From positions 183,833-247,832 of the forward strand of contig CAYGDP010000002.1 of assembly GCA_964348665.1 (NCBI GenBank): DNA of 64,000 nucleotides. Direction: 5' to 3'. The notes under the pieces were generated by a model, which saw only the letters and a list, made by a program, of their open reading frames with translations, searched no databases and was not told the origin of the DNA. The stretch's first letter is position 1. Each line of letters begins with the position of its first letter. Source of the DNA: CAYGDP01 sp964348665. Its GTDB lineage: Bacteria; Verrucomicrobiota; Verrucomicrobiia; Palsa-1439; CAYGDP01. Positions 39,099 to 47,421 of this stretch are shown piece by piece. Both the position numbers and the translations under genes were made by a program.

Positions 39099-39926
39099 CT
39101 AGCGCGTCGACGACGCCCCGCCTTGCGCCACACGCGCGCGCCATGCCTTCTCCAGCTCGGTCTCGCTCAATCCCAATCGCAACCCGCCCGACATCGCCAG
39201 GATTTGTCGGCGCTCTTCTTCCGTGAGCGCGTGTCCTTCGGCAACTTTGCGAAGAAGCAACGGGTCAAGTTTATGCAGCGGCACGTCCACTCGCACCGTC
39301 ACAAATTGATCCAGCAACAGTGGCGATAACGAATCGGGCGGCACACCAATGGTGTTGGAGCGCGCCATCGGGGTGAACCGTCCGTCCTTCGCTAGAAACC
39401 CGACCTCGGCCAGGTACAATCGTCCGCCTTCCGGCACGTTGATGTACCAGTTGGTCGTCTCGAGTTTCACGTCGACGTCGACTTGACGGTGGGCGTTGAA
39501 CCCAGTGAAATGAATGTCCGTCACGTCGTACACTCGAAGCATCGGCTTTCCCATCGCGCTGGCCACGCGCGCGCGGCGAACGGTTTCCTCTCGCAATTCC
39601 CAATACGCAAACAACCATCGCGGATCGCGCGGCAAGAGAACCAACGAGTCCTGTCCGTAACTGCGCGGCAACTCCGTGACACGCGCGACGGCGGATCGCC
39701 GCAGTTCCGCCGCGGTGGGTGCCAACACGTTCGCCGGCGCCAGCAACGGTTCCGTACGCGGTTTCAACACGGAGATGGGCGGCGCGGAAAGTGGGGCAGC
39801 GGATTTGGCGCGAGGAGAACGGCGCACGCCTTTGGAAATCACCAGTTTTTGGGCAGCGGTTTTTGGGGCAGGGCCTTTCTTCGCCGGCGCTTTCCGTGTT
39901 CTCTTGTCACCCTTTGCTTTTCTCAT
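39099..39926 (-). CDS. DUF4912 domain protein
   Basis: A 275-residue protein. ATG 39926 has GGGAGA upstream and starts MRKAKGDKRTRKAPAKKG, a Lys/Ala/Pro-rich tail of about 90 residues. The C-terminal 180 residues are a DUF4912 domain: LVLLPRDPRWLFAYWELREE, LRVYDVTDIHFTGFNAH, WYINVPEGGRLYLAEVGFL. Some members carry the domain next to carbohydrate-active enzymes, and this one directly precedes GH57. Cytoplasmic. Its function is unknown; possibly it binds glucan or scaffolds the branching enzyme. Confidence 0.8.
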   Translation of the reverse strand: MRKAKGDKRTRKAPAKKGPAPKTAAQKLVISKGVRRSPRAKSAAPLSAPPISVLKPRTEPLLAPANVLAPTAAELRRSAVARVTELPRSYGQDSLVLLPRDPRWLFAYWELREETVRRARVASAMGKPMLRVYDVTDIHFTGFNAHRQVDVDVKLETTNWYINVPEGGRLYLAEVGFLAKDGRFTPMARSNTIGVPPDSLSPLLLDQFVTVRVDVPLHKLDPLLLRKVAEGHALTEEERRQILAMSGGLRLGLSETELEKAWRARVAQGGASSTR

Positions 39927-39936
39927 GGATTCTCCC

Positions 39937-40263
39937 TCAACGCACAGTATCCCCAACCTCCGGAATGCCTTCAAGGATATTCGCCGCTCCAAACGGCGGA
40001 TAACTTGGTTCGGTCATCTCCACTCGCCCGATCTTTTGTCCTCCACGCCACAAACCGAGCTTTGTCCCCTTCGACGGCACGGTTTTGCCGCCGAAATCTA
40101 TCACGACAAACCCTCCCTGCAATCGCACGTTGACAATCTTCCCGGTCACTTCGGCCGTCGGCTTCACCGCCACCGTCACATTGTCAGGCGCGGTTTTCCG
40201 GCTGGTCTCCCACGATTGACAGGAGCAGAAACCAAGCAGGCATATTAGGATGGCAATTCTCAC
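39937..40263 (-). CDS. small lipoprotein
   Basis: A 108-residue protein with signal peptide MRIAILICLLGFCSCQSWET; the Cys of FCSC is a plausible lipidation site. The mature part is beta-rich (VTGKIVNVRLQGGFVVIDFG, KLGLWRGGQKIGRVEMT), reminiscent of small SH3-like secreted proteins. It lies 10 bases upstream of the DUF4912 gene on the same strand. Unknown function. Confidence 0.65.
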   Translation of the reverse strand: MRIAILICLLGFCSCQSWETSRKTAPDNVTVAVKPTAEVTGKIVNVRLQGGFVVIDFGGKTVPSKGTKLGLWRGGQKIGRVEMTEPSYPPFGAANILEGIPEVGDTVR

Positions 40264-40273
40264 GGCCTCTACA

Positions 40274-40999
40274 CTACAGCAACGGGCCGCCTCGCGGCAA
40301 TAATCCTTTCAGTGGACACTCCTCGCACCGGGGCTCGCGTGGACGGCAATACTGTTTGCCGACCGCAACGATGAGCGCGTGGTATTCATTGAAAAAATCA
40401 GCCAGTTCCAGTGTCGCGGGGTTGTCCGCCGGGATGCGCGTCCCCACCACTGCATCCGCCAAGAACTCGGCATGAAAGATTTCCTGCAATTCATCGTAGG
40501 TCGCGTCCGCCTGCGCCCAGCCGTGTCGCGCCATCACCCGCCGCGTGTATGCGTCCACCACAAAAACCGGGTGCCCCCCCGCGTACAGCAGCATGCTATC
40601 CGCGGTCTCCGGACCGATTCCATGCACCAACAACAACCGATTGCGAAGAAACGGCGTTGGGGCTCTCATCAATCGCCACACGTCCCCGCGCGTTTCGCGC
40701 CATAAAAAATCCACGAACGATCGGAGCCGGCGTTCTTTCACCCGGAAATAACCGCTGGGACGAATCAACGCCGCCAAGTGCGAGCGGGACAGCGTCCGGA
40801 TCGCTCGCGGCGACAGTACCCGCGCTCGCCGAAGATTTGCGATCGCGCGCTCGACGTTCGACCACGCCGCGTTCTGCGTCAGGATTGCACCCACGCACAC
40901 CTCGAATTGCGATCGTCCCGGCCACCAATGTTGCGGACCGAAGTGGGCGAAGAGAAGGCGATACATTTTTAGGAGAGCAGGAAGTTTGCAGCGCACCAC
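40274..40999 (-). CDS. endonuclease III-like HhH-GPD DNA repair protein
   Basis: A 241-residue (or 230 with ATG 40966) DNA glycosylase-type protein. FEVCVGAILTQNAAWSNVER is the start of the fold, and LLVHGIGPETADSMLLYAGG is the helix-hairpin-helix. It is followed by HPVFVVDAYTRRVMARHGW, where Asp is the conserved catalytic residue; the usual Lys of Nth is not clear. The C-terminal cluster region has YCRPREPRCEECPLKGLL: three Cys in the C-x6-C-x2-C spacing, but the fourth Cys of a [4Fe-4S] cluster is missing. This matches a subfamily of endonuclease III domain proteins often annotated without exact substrate. GTG 40999 retains a conserved N-terminal helix. Confidence 0.85.
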   Translation of the reverse strand: MVRCKLPALLKMYRLLFAHFGPQHWWPGRSQFEVCVGAILTQNAAWSNVERAIANLRRARVLSPRAIRTLSRSHLAALIRPSGYFRVKERRLRSFVDFLWRETRGDVWRLMRAPTPFLRNRLLLVHGIGPETADSMLLYAGGHPVFVVDAYTRRVMARHGWAQADATYDELQEIFHAEFLADAVVGTRIPADNPATLELADFFNEYHALIVAVGKQYCRPREPRCEECPLKGLLPRGGPLL

Positions 41000-41183
41000 G
41001 CAACGATCCTATCAGGAATTCAACCAGCGGTCGACGCCGCGAACCTGAAAACGGGAAATCGATTTCGCATTTCGAGTCTTTCGTGGTCGATTAGAAATCT
41101 CCATACAGCATTGCACTTCGCCGTTGACTTGTCGGCGCGTCACGCTAAACTGGCGCTCGCAAAAAAAACCACAGGAGATTTTT

Positions 41184-41792
41184 ATGGCACACGAATTACC
41201 GAAGTTACCTTATGAGCCTAACGCGCTCGAACCGCATATTGACGCGCGGACGATGGAAATCCATCACGGCAAGCATCACAATGCGTACGTGACCAATCTC
41301 AACGCGGCTCTGGACAAACATCCCGACTTGCACAAGAAATCGCTGGAAGAATTGCTTCGCGGCATCGCCAGTGTGCCAGAGGATATCCGCGGCGCCGTTC
41401 GCAACAACGGTGGCGGTCATCATAACCACAGCCTTTTCTGGACAATCATGAAAGCGGGAGGTGGCGGCGAGCCGAAGGGCGATCTGGCTGCGGCCATCAA
41501 TGCCTCGCTCGGTGGTTTTGCCAAGCTCAAGGAAACGGTGACCAATAATGGCATGACCCGGTTCGGCAGCGGTTGGTCGTGGGTGGTGGTGAGTAAAGGC
41601 GCGCTGAAAGCCTACTCGACAGCAAACCAGGACAGTCCGTTGATGGATGGCGACGTGCCGATCCTCGGCGTGGACGTGTGGGAACATGCCTATTACTTGA
41701 AGTATCAAAACCTTCGCAAAAATTATCTCGATGCCTGGTGGAACACGGTGGACTGGGACGCCGTAGCCGCGCGCTTCGCGAAGGCGAAGTAA
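41184..41792 (+). CDS. superoxide dismutase (Fe/Mn family)
   Basis: A 202-residue enzyme that disproportionates superoxide. ATG 41184 has CAGGAGA 5 bases upstream. Metal ligands are visible: His in EIHHGKHHNAYVT, His in GGGHHNHSLFW, and Asp and His in LGVDVWEHAYYLKYQN. GGGGEPKGDL and NHSLFWTIM fit Mn-type enzymes more than Fe-type ones, but the metal cannot be assigned from sequence alone. There is no signal peptide, so it is cytoplasmic. A palindromic element follows 14 bases after the stop. Confidence 0.96.
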   Translation: MAHELPKLPYEPNALEPHIDARTMEIHHGKHHNAYVTNLNAALDKHPDLHKKSLEELLRGIASVPEDIRGAVRNNGGGHHNHSLFWTIMKAGGGGEPKGDLAAAINASLGGFAKLKETVTNNGMTRFGSGWSWVVVSKGALKAYSTANQDSPLMDGDVPILGVDVWEHAYYLKYQNLRKNYLDAWWNTVDWDAVAARFAKAK

Positions 41793-41806
41793 GCTCCAAA
41801 TTGTCG

Positions 41807-41825
41807 CGGCGGTCTATGACCGCCG
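41807..41825. repeat. dispersed palindromic element, short copy
   Basis: CGGCGGTC-TAT-GACCGCCG is a perfect 8-bp hairpin between the convergent superoxide dismutase and MscS genes. It is the inner part of the element at 26177-26243. It may serve as a bidirectional terminator, but it has no U-run. Confidence 0.75.
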
Positions 41826-41834
41826 ATGATTCGC

Positions 41835-42836
41835 CTATACCTTGATTTCGTGAATCTCGCGAATCGGGTAGGGAATTTTGATGTTGGCTTTCTTGAGCGC
41901 GTACCAGAGGGCGGTGCGCGTGGCGTCGTTGTATTCCTGATACTTGGCGTGGTCGTCCACCCAATATTTGACCTCGTAAGTGATGGCCGAGTCGCCAAAC
42001 TCCAAAATGCGCACGGTTGGCTCCCGATCTTTCAGCACGCCTTCGACAGCGGCAACGGCGTCGGCGAGGACTTTCTTGACGACATTCGGTTCGGCTTCGT
42101 AGGCAACGCCGATTTTGATGCGGAGCGCGTGGCGACGGTTGGGTTGATAAAAATTGATGATAGCATCTTTGGCAATGGCGGAATTAGGGATGATAAAATA
42201 GGCGTTGTCATTGGTGCGCAATCGTGTGGCGCGCCAGTTGGTCTCGATGACTTCGCCATGAATGCCGCTGACTTGCACCCAGTCGCCGACTTGAAACGGT
42301 CGTTCCACGCTAAGCGCGATGCCCGCGAAGAGATCGGCAAGAAGACTTTGCAGTGCCAACCCAAAAATGATCCCCAAAACGGCGCCGCCGGCGAGCAAAC
42401 CTGTCAGTTCAAACTTTGGTACCAATACTTTAATCGCAAACGCGATCCCCAGAGCCAGTAACAATGCCGCCACGAGATTCTGCGTCAGCTTTGGCACCCG
42501 AAGTTTGTGCCGCTCCCATAAATACCGGTCCAGGAACGCCCGCGTCACGATCAGCGAGACGACCACCGCGCTCCAGACTGCCAGCAACGCGGTCAGCCAG
42601 CGAAGCGCAGTTTGCAACCACGGCGGCCATACGGTTACCGCGCTGTACGGCAGCCAGAGAGCCAGCGTCAAACCTGCCAAAAAAGCAAACGCATGAAACG
42701 CACCGCCGAACTGGATGTGCAGTTCGCGTTTTAAATATCGTCCGAGAGCCAGCAAAGCCAGGTACAACAAAACGCCCAGCACCACGCTAAGCAGAACGAC
42801 TTCCCCTCCAAGCGAGTTCAGTAGATTTCTCACCAC
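41835..42836 (-). CDS. small-conductance mechanosensitive channel (MscS family)
   Basis: A 333-residue channel protecting against osmotic downshock. Four or five membrane segments occupy residues 10-180. The pore helix and following part read GLLAGGAVLGIIFGLALQSL and LLADLFAGIALSVERPFQVG, with the typical Gly/Ala pattern, followed by the beta domain DWVQVSGIHGEVIETNWRAT and NDNAYFIIPNSAIAKDAIIN. GTG 42836 or 42833 is the start; no strong ribosome site was seen. Convergent with the superoxide dismutase gene. Confidence 0.92.
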   Translation of the reverse strand: MVRNLLNSLGGEVVLLSVVLGVLLYLALLALGRYLKRELHIQFGGAFHAFAFLAGLTLALWLPYSAVTVWPPWLQTALRWLTALLAVWSAVVVSLIVTRAFLDRYLWERHKLRVPKLTQNLVAALLLALGIAFAIKVLVPKFELTGLLAGGAVLGIIFGLALQSLLADLFAGIALSVERPFQVGDWVQVSGIHGEVIETNWRATRLRTNDNAYFIIPNSAIAKDAIINFYQPNRRHALRIKIGVAYEAEPNVVKKVLADAVAAVEGVLKDREPTVRILEFGDSAITYEVKYWVDDHAKYQEYNDATRTALWYALKKANIKIPYPIREIHEIKV

Positions 42837-42905
42837 TGCACTCTACAGCAATCGCCGGGTTTTTCAAATTGAGCCCCGGCGCTTCTGATGCTAAAGTGTG
42901 TACCG

Positions 42906-43562
42906 ATGACCGAAGAACGTCGCATCGAGGCCAAAAAAAAGTGGGCCGAGAAAATGAAACCCCCGCTGATGAAACGCATTGGCACACAGGAGACCCCACC
43001 TGTGAAACGCGACCGTCTCCCGCCCGGGCAGCATCTCGCCAAAGATTGGCCGGTCCTTGACCTCGGTATTCACCCTGAAATTCCGCTCGCCGCGTGGCGG
43101 CTGAAAATCCTCGGCGAATGCGAGAATCCCTGCGAGCTGACTTGGGATCAATTCCTGAAATTTCCACAAAGCGAGGACGCCTCCGACTTCCACTGCGTTA
43201 CCACGTGGAGTACGTACGATAACAAATGGAGCGGCGTTCGATTCTGCGATCTCGCCGCCGCCGTCAAACCTACCCGCGCCGCAAAATTCGCTTTCTTCAC
43301 CGCCCACGACGGCCTGACCGTCAACGTCCCGCTCGCCGAGTTGATGAAACCGGAAGTGATGCTCGTTCACACTTGGAATGGCCAGCCGTTGCCACGCGAG
43401 CACGGCGGTCCGTGCCGAGTCGTCACCCCGCAATTGTACGCCTGGAAAGGCGCGAAATGGGTCAAGAGCATCGAGTTTATGACGGAAGACCGACTCGGCT
43501 TCTGGGAAGTCCGCGGCTACTCCAACACCGCCGACCCGTGGAAAGAGGAGAGGTTTAGTTAA
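42906..43562 (+). CDS. sulfite oxidase-like molybdopterin oxidoreductase
   Basis: A 218-residue protein of the oxidoreductase molybdopterin-binding family (YuiH/MsrP-like catalytic domain only). ATG 42906 gives MTEERRIEAKKKW. The sequence DFHCVTTWSTYDNKWSGVRF contains the molybdenum-ligating Cys; LTVNVPLAELMKPEVMLVHT and REHGGPCRVVTPQLYAWKGA are typical of the domain. No Tat signal and no heme or dimerisation domain is present. Substrate unknown; family well supported. Confidence 0.9.
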   Translation: MTEERRIEAKKKWAEKMKPPLMKRIGTQETPPVKRDRLPPGQHLAKDWPVLDLGIHPEIPLAAWRLKILGECENPCELTWDQFLKFPQSEDASDFHCVTTWSTYDNKWSGVRFCDLAAAVKPTRAAKFAFFTAHDGLTVNVPLAELMKPEVMLVHTWNGQPLPREHGGPCRVVTPQLYAWKGAKWVKSIEFMTEDRLGFWEVRGYSNTADPWKEERFS

Positions 43563-43583
43563 CAACCTATTGAGGAGAGAACG

Positions 43584-44072
43584 ATGAGACAGTTATTGAT
43601 CCTTTTATCTCTTGTTGCAACAGCAACGTTTGCTGCCGATGAAAAAGCGAAGCCCGTCGTCAAACAATCGGCAGACGAGAAAATCGCGCTGAAAGCCATT
43701 GACGCGACCGTGCATGGCAAGGAGACGCGGTTCGGCAGCGAGCTTGGACATGATTTTATTGGTTGGTGGTCGAGCAAGGACGATCATGTTTCGTGGGAAC
43801 TGGATATCGACAAGCCGGGCGAATTTAGCGTCGAAATCATTTATTCCTGCCCGCCGGATTGCGCGGGCAGCGCCTATGATGTGACTGTGGGCGCCAATGC
43901 CAAGCTCTCCGCGAAGGTGGCTAACTCGGGAGGCTGGCAATCGTACAAGACTGAAACCATCGGTAAACTCAAGCTCGCCAAAGGGAAACAAAAACTCGTC
44001 GTCCAACCCACCTCGAAGCCCGGCTATGCGGTAATGGATTTAGCGGAAATCCGCCTGTCGCCCGTGAAGTAA
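43584..44072 (+). CDS. secreted carbohydrate-binding-like protein
   Basis: A 162-residue protein with signal peptide MRQLLILLSLVATATFAADE and GAGGAG upstream. The mature part is a beta-sandwich-like domain (GWWSSKDDHVSWELDIDKPG, EFSVEIIYSCPPDCAGSAYD, WQSYKTETIGKLKLAKGKQK). In PVC bacteria such domains occur attached to sulfatases and glycosidases and resemble CBM-like modules. It stands alone here. Periplasmic or secreted; ligand unknown. Confidence 0.7.
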   Translation: MRQLLILLSLVATATFAADEKAKPVVKQSADEKIALKAIDATVHGKETRFGSELGHDFIGWWSSKDDHVSWELDIDKPGEFSVEIIYSCPPDCAGSAYDVTVGANAKLSAKVANSGGWQSYKTETIGKLKLAKGKQKLVVQPTSKPGYAVMDLAEIRLSPVK

Positions 44073-44125
44073 TTCAACAAAATATTCTCGCCGTTAATGT
44101 CACTTATCGCTAAACTGCCGCCGTT

Positions 44126-45718
44126 GTGACCGACCGATTTCTTTCCGCCGAACCAGAAGTAAAACTGGTCAATACGTTTTCCCTTCCTTTCGACAACGCG
44201 GTCGCGACCGCGCGCACGTGTTACTCATCGAAGGGTATCATCACAGCGGAGCAGGTTGCTGCGGTGGATGAGACAGACCCCGCCAAACGAGCGACCCGGC
44301 TGGAACGTCGCGACACGCTCGCCACCGACATCTTCGCGGCAGGACATCACACGGTCTTTCAACACGCGCATTTCCAGTTCGCGCTTGCGAATGTTAGTCG
44401 CCAGTTTGTCTGGACGTTTCTCCACGCGCACCCGTTCTACAACAGCGAGCAAGTCAGCCAACGCTACGTCGAGGTCAAACGCGGCACGTACGCTGTTCCC
44501 CCGCTCGATGACGCTGCACGCGCGATCTACGAAGAAACCATCCAGCGGCAGTTCGACGCCTATGCCAAGCTGAATGAACTGCTCTTGCCGCTGGTCACGC
44601 GCGAGTATTACCTACGCTTCCCTGCTCGCGCCCACAAACCGGAGAAATGGGCGACCGACATTAAAAAGAAAGTGATCGAGTTGTCCCGCTATGTCCTGCC
44701 GGTCGGCACGTTCACTTACATGTATCACACCGTCAGCGGCCTCACGTTGCTGCGGTATTGGCGGCTTTGCAACGAACTCGACGCACCCCTCGAACAGCGT
44801 CTTGTAATCGGGAAAATGGTGGACGAACTCTTGCGCGTGTCACCCGAATACAAACAGCTTCTCGAAGATCCCATCCCACTCGAAGAAACCGTGGAGTTTC
44901 AGTTTTATTCGCAGCGCAACGGTGCGACAAAGCCTTCGACCAAAGCATTCCGCGAGGAGTTCGACCGCGAACTCGGCGACCGTGTCTCTCTGCTCGTGGA
45001 TTCCAAAGCGCGCAACGAACAGATCCTCGCCGCTGCCGTCCGTGAAACGCTTGGCGTCGCGTCCGGCGAGCTATCCGATGACGACGCCATTGCGCTGGTC
45101 CTTGATCCCGCAAAAAATCCTTACCTCGGTTCGGCGCTCAATATCACCAGCATATCAAAGCTCACCCGCGCCCTAGTTCATCCCAGCTACACGTTCCGCC
45201 GCAAACTGAGCCACACTGCCGATAGCCAGGACCAACGCCATCGCACCACGCCCGCCTCGCGTCCCTGTCTGCCCGCGTACCTAAGCGACGCACCCGACTA
45301 CATCACGCCGCCACTGTTGCTTGACGATCCGAAGGTGGAAGAATTCTATCGGGAGACGATGCGCGCGTCGTGGGACGGGATTAACCGACTTCGTGAGCGA
45401 GGTGTGCGTGATGAATTCGTGGCCTATCTTTTGCCCAACGCAGTTTCCATTCGATTCAGCGAGAGCGCCGACCTGCTCGGTCTCTGGCACAAACTTCATA
45501 TGCGCCTCTGCTACAACGCGCAGGAGGAAATCTGGCGCGCCAGCCTCGACGAGGCGATGCAAATCAGCGAGATCAACCCGCGCATCGGCCGCTGGCTCCT
45601 GCCTCCCTGCGGCCATCGCGACCACGCCAAACAACGGCCGATTTGCCCCGAAGGAAAACGGTTCTGCGGAATTTTGGTGTGGAAATTGCCGATGAGTGAG
45701 TATGAACGGAAGATTTAA
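44126..45718 (+). CDS. ThyX-family (FAD-dependent thymidylate synthase-like) protein, double length
   Basis: A 530-residue protein with GTG start at 44126. Typical ThyX is 220-250 residues; here two ThyX-like halves seem to be fused. The first half has GHHTVFQHAHFQFALANVSR and YNSEQVSQRYVEV, similar to the ThyX core, but the RHRxxSxNExS signature is altered to LHAHPFYNSEQVS. The second half has ALNITSISKLTRALVHPSY and SQDQRHRTTPASRP, which is closer to the RHR motif. A Cys/His-rich tail (LPPCGHRDHAKQRPICPEG) could bind metal. Whether it makes dTMP is uncertain. Confidence 0.75.
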   Translation: MTDRFLSAEPEVKLVNTFSLPFDNAVATARTCYSSKGIITAEQVAAVDETDPAKRATRLERRDTLATDIFAAGHHTVFQHAHFQFALANVSRQFVWTFLHAHPFYNSEQVSQRYVEVKRGTYAVPPLDDAARAIYEETIQRQFDAYAKLNELLLPLVTREYYLRFPARAHKPEKWATDIKKKVIELSRYVLPVGTFTYMYHTVSGLTLLRYWRLCNELDAPLEQRLVIGKMVDELLRVSPEYKQLLEDPIPLEETVEFQFYSQRNGATKPSTKAFREEFDRELGDRVSLLVDSKARNEQILAAAVRETLGVASGELSDDDAIALVLDPAKNPYLGSALNITSISKLTRALVHPSYTFRRKLSHTADSQDQRHRTTPASRPCLPAYLSDAPDYITPPLLLDDPKVEEFYRETMRASWDGINRLRERGVRDEFVAYLLPNAVSIRFSESADLLGLWHKLHMRLCYNAQEEIWRASLDEAMQISEINPRIGRWLLPPCGHRDHAKQRPICPEGKRFCGILVWKLPMSEYERKI

Positions 45719-45722
45719 GTTT

Positions 45723-45798
45723 GTTGAATGGTTGAATCGTTATATTGTTGAATCGGTTCCGGTTAGTAACTCGATTAAACAATTCAACCATTAAACCG
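45723..45798. repeat. TTGAATGG/TTGAATCG repeat region
   Basis: This gap between the ThyX-like and asparaginase genes is filled with TTGAATGGTTGAATCGTTA, another TTGAATCG and, at the right end, the inverted ACAATTCAACCATTAAAC. The first 20 bases are identical to 19445-19464 inside ispG. Such 8-9-base periodic sequence may be slipped-strand derived. Confidence 0.75.
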
Positions 45799-45805
45799 TG
45801 TAACT

Positions 45806-46711
45806 ATGCACACACTCCCCGCCATCATTGCCACTTGGCCGTTCGGCCTGCCTGCCGTGAAGCGCGCGGGCGAAATTCTTGCGCGCGGCGGTGATCTCCT
45901 CAATGCCGTCGAAGGTGGAATCAACGTCACAGAACTCGACCCGACCGCCGACAGCGTCGGTCTCGGAGGCGCTCCCAATGCCGAAGGCGTGGTCGAACTC
46001 GATGCATCCATCATGGATGGGCGGACGCATCGCGCCGGTGGGGTTTGCTCGATGCAAGGGATTGCCACGCCGATCTCGGTGGCGCGCCGGGTGATGGAAA
46101 AAACGTGGCACAATTTGCTGGCGGGCGATGCGGCACGGCGGTTTGCGTTGGCGAATGGGTTTAAGGAACAGAATCTTCTAACCGACAACGCGCGGAAAAA
46201 ATGGATGGCGTGGAAGAAAAAGCAAACGGATCTCCCTCCCAGCTTCTCGCCACTTGCGAAGAAATCCCACGGCGCTCATAGAGCGCCGCTACAATCTCAC
46301 GATACCATTGGGCTGATCGCCGCGGACGGGCGTGGCGACATTGTGGTGGGCTGCTCGACCAGCGGACTGGCTTACAAAATGCCCGGGCGCGTGGGTGATT
46401 CGCCGATTCTCGGCAGCGGACTTTATGTGGATAACGACGTCGGCGGCGCATCGGCCACGGGCGTGGGCGAAGAGATCATGAAGTTCTGTTGCAGCCATCT
46501 GGCGGTAGAGTTCATGCGTCGCGGTGATTCGCCGATGGTGGCGTGTCGCCGTGTAGTCGCGCGGGCGTTGGCCAAATCGCCGCAGAACAAAAAAATCATG
46601 GTCGCCGTCATCGCACTGGACAAACGCGGCCGCTTCGGCGCCGCCGCCAGCCGCAAAGGATTTTCCTATGCAATTTGGAAGGATGGAAAGAGTAAGTTGG
46701 TGAGGATATAA
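45806..46711 (+). CDS. glycosylasparaginase / isoaspartyl peptidase-type Ntn hydrolase
   Basis: A 301-residue N-terminal nucleophile hydrolase related to N4-(beta-N-acetylglucosaminyl)-L-asparaginase. It is made as a precursor that cleaves itself before Thr in the segment SHDTIGLIAADGRGDIVVGC (Thr167). The N-terminal part has LDPTADSVGLGGAPNAEGVV and ELDASIMDG; the C-terminal part has GRVGDSPILGSGLYVDNDVG. No clear signal peptide. An in-frame peptide GAHRAPLQ (residues 156-163), encoded by a dispersed palindrome, stands three residues before the cleavage site. ATG 45806 is used. Confidence 0.88.
   Translation: MHTLPAIIATWPFGLPAVKRAGEILARGGDLLNAVEGGINVTELDPTADSVGLGGAPNAEGVVELDASIMDGRTHRAGGVCSMQGIATPISVARRVMEKTWHNLLAGDAARRFALANGFKEQNLLTDNARKKWMAWKKKQTDLPPSFSPLAKKSHGAHRAPLQSHDTIGLIAADGRGDIVVGCSTSGLAYKMPGRVGDSPILGSGLYVDNDVGGASATGVGEEIMKFCCSHLAVEFMRRGDSPMVACRRVVARALAKSPQNKKIMVAVIALDKRGRFGAAASRKGFSYAIWKDGKSKLVRI
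46271..46293. repeat. palindromic element inside the asparaginase gene
   Basis: GGCGCTC-ATA-GAGCGCC followed by GCTACA is the right half of the element seen in full at 25065-25125. It lies in frame and encodes GAHRAPLQ just before the autocleavage Thr. Confidence 0.75.
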
Positions 46712-46877
46712 AGAGAAACCGAGGACAATTGATAATTATTGGTATTTTCGTCTGCGGACTCATCAACAGCAATCGATTTTGAGGGGTTGTTGAAGAAGCG
46801 CGGCGCTGCAAAATAGCAAAGGCGGCTGACTGTAACCATTTAACGCTTTTGACGTTTTTAACGAGGAAGAGATAGTG

Positions 46878-47330
46878 ATGAACCAACCAACGAAAGGCAA
46901 AGAAATGAGCGCATGGTTTTGGTACGCGGTGGCGGCGGCCGTGTTGTACGGTTTGCATCAGGTTTTTACCAAACTGGCGGCGGATCGGATTAGCGATGGA
47001 CTGGGCGGGTTTGTCGTGGAAGCGACCGCAGCCGTGTGTATCGCGGGGTACTTGGCGGCGCTCTGGGGAAGCGGAAACTGGAATCAAACGGCAAGCGCGC
47101 CGGGAGTCTGGTGGTCGGTCGCAACGGGAGTGTGCGTGGGGGCAGGGACCATTGCGTTTTTCCTGTTGTTTCAGAAGGGCGGCCCGTTGTCGGCGGTGCC
47201 GATGATTTTGGCGGGCGGCGCGGCGTTGATGGCTGTGGTGGGGATCACTTTTTTCAAGGAGCCGGCGAGCCTGTCGCGGATTTTGGGAATTGTAATGGCA
47301 ATCGCGGGGCTGATCCTCTTGAGAAAGTAG
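46878..47330 (+). CDS. EamA/DMT-type small transporter
   Basis: A 150-residue membrane protein with five hydrophobic segments, for example WFWYAVAAAVLYGLHQVFTK, VEATAAVCIAGYLAALWG, SVATGVCVGAGTIAFFLLFQ, SAVPMILAGGAALMAVVGIT and ILGIVMAIAGLILLRK. This is the size and pattern of a single EamA unit (half of a ten-helix drug/metabolite transporter), so it probably works as a dimer. ATG 46878 lies about 7 bases after GAGGAAGAG. Substrate unknown. Confidence 0.8.
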   Translation: MNQPTKGKEMSAWFWYAVAAAVLYGLHQVFTKLAADRISDGLGGFVVEATAAVCIAGYLAALWGSGNWNQTASAPGVWWSVATGVCVGAGTIAFFLLFQKGGPLSAVPMILAGGAALMAVVGITFFKEPASLSRILGIVMAIAGLILLRK

Positions 47331-47421
47331 ATTGGTTCGCCGCAAATAGATCAAAATGCGACCCCGGCAAGTTCTATGATTTCGCGTGCATTCGCGTGGA
47401 TTCGCGGTTACAAAAACTACG

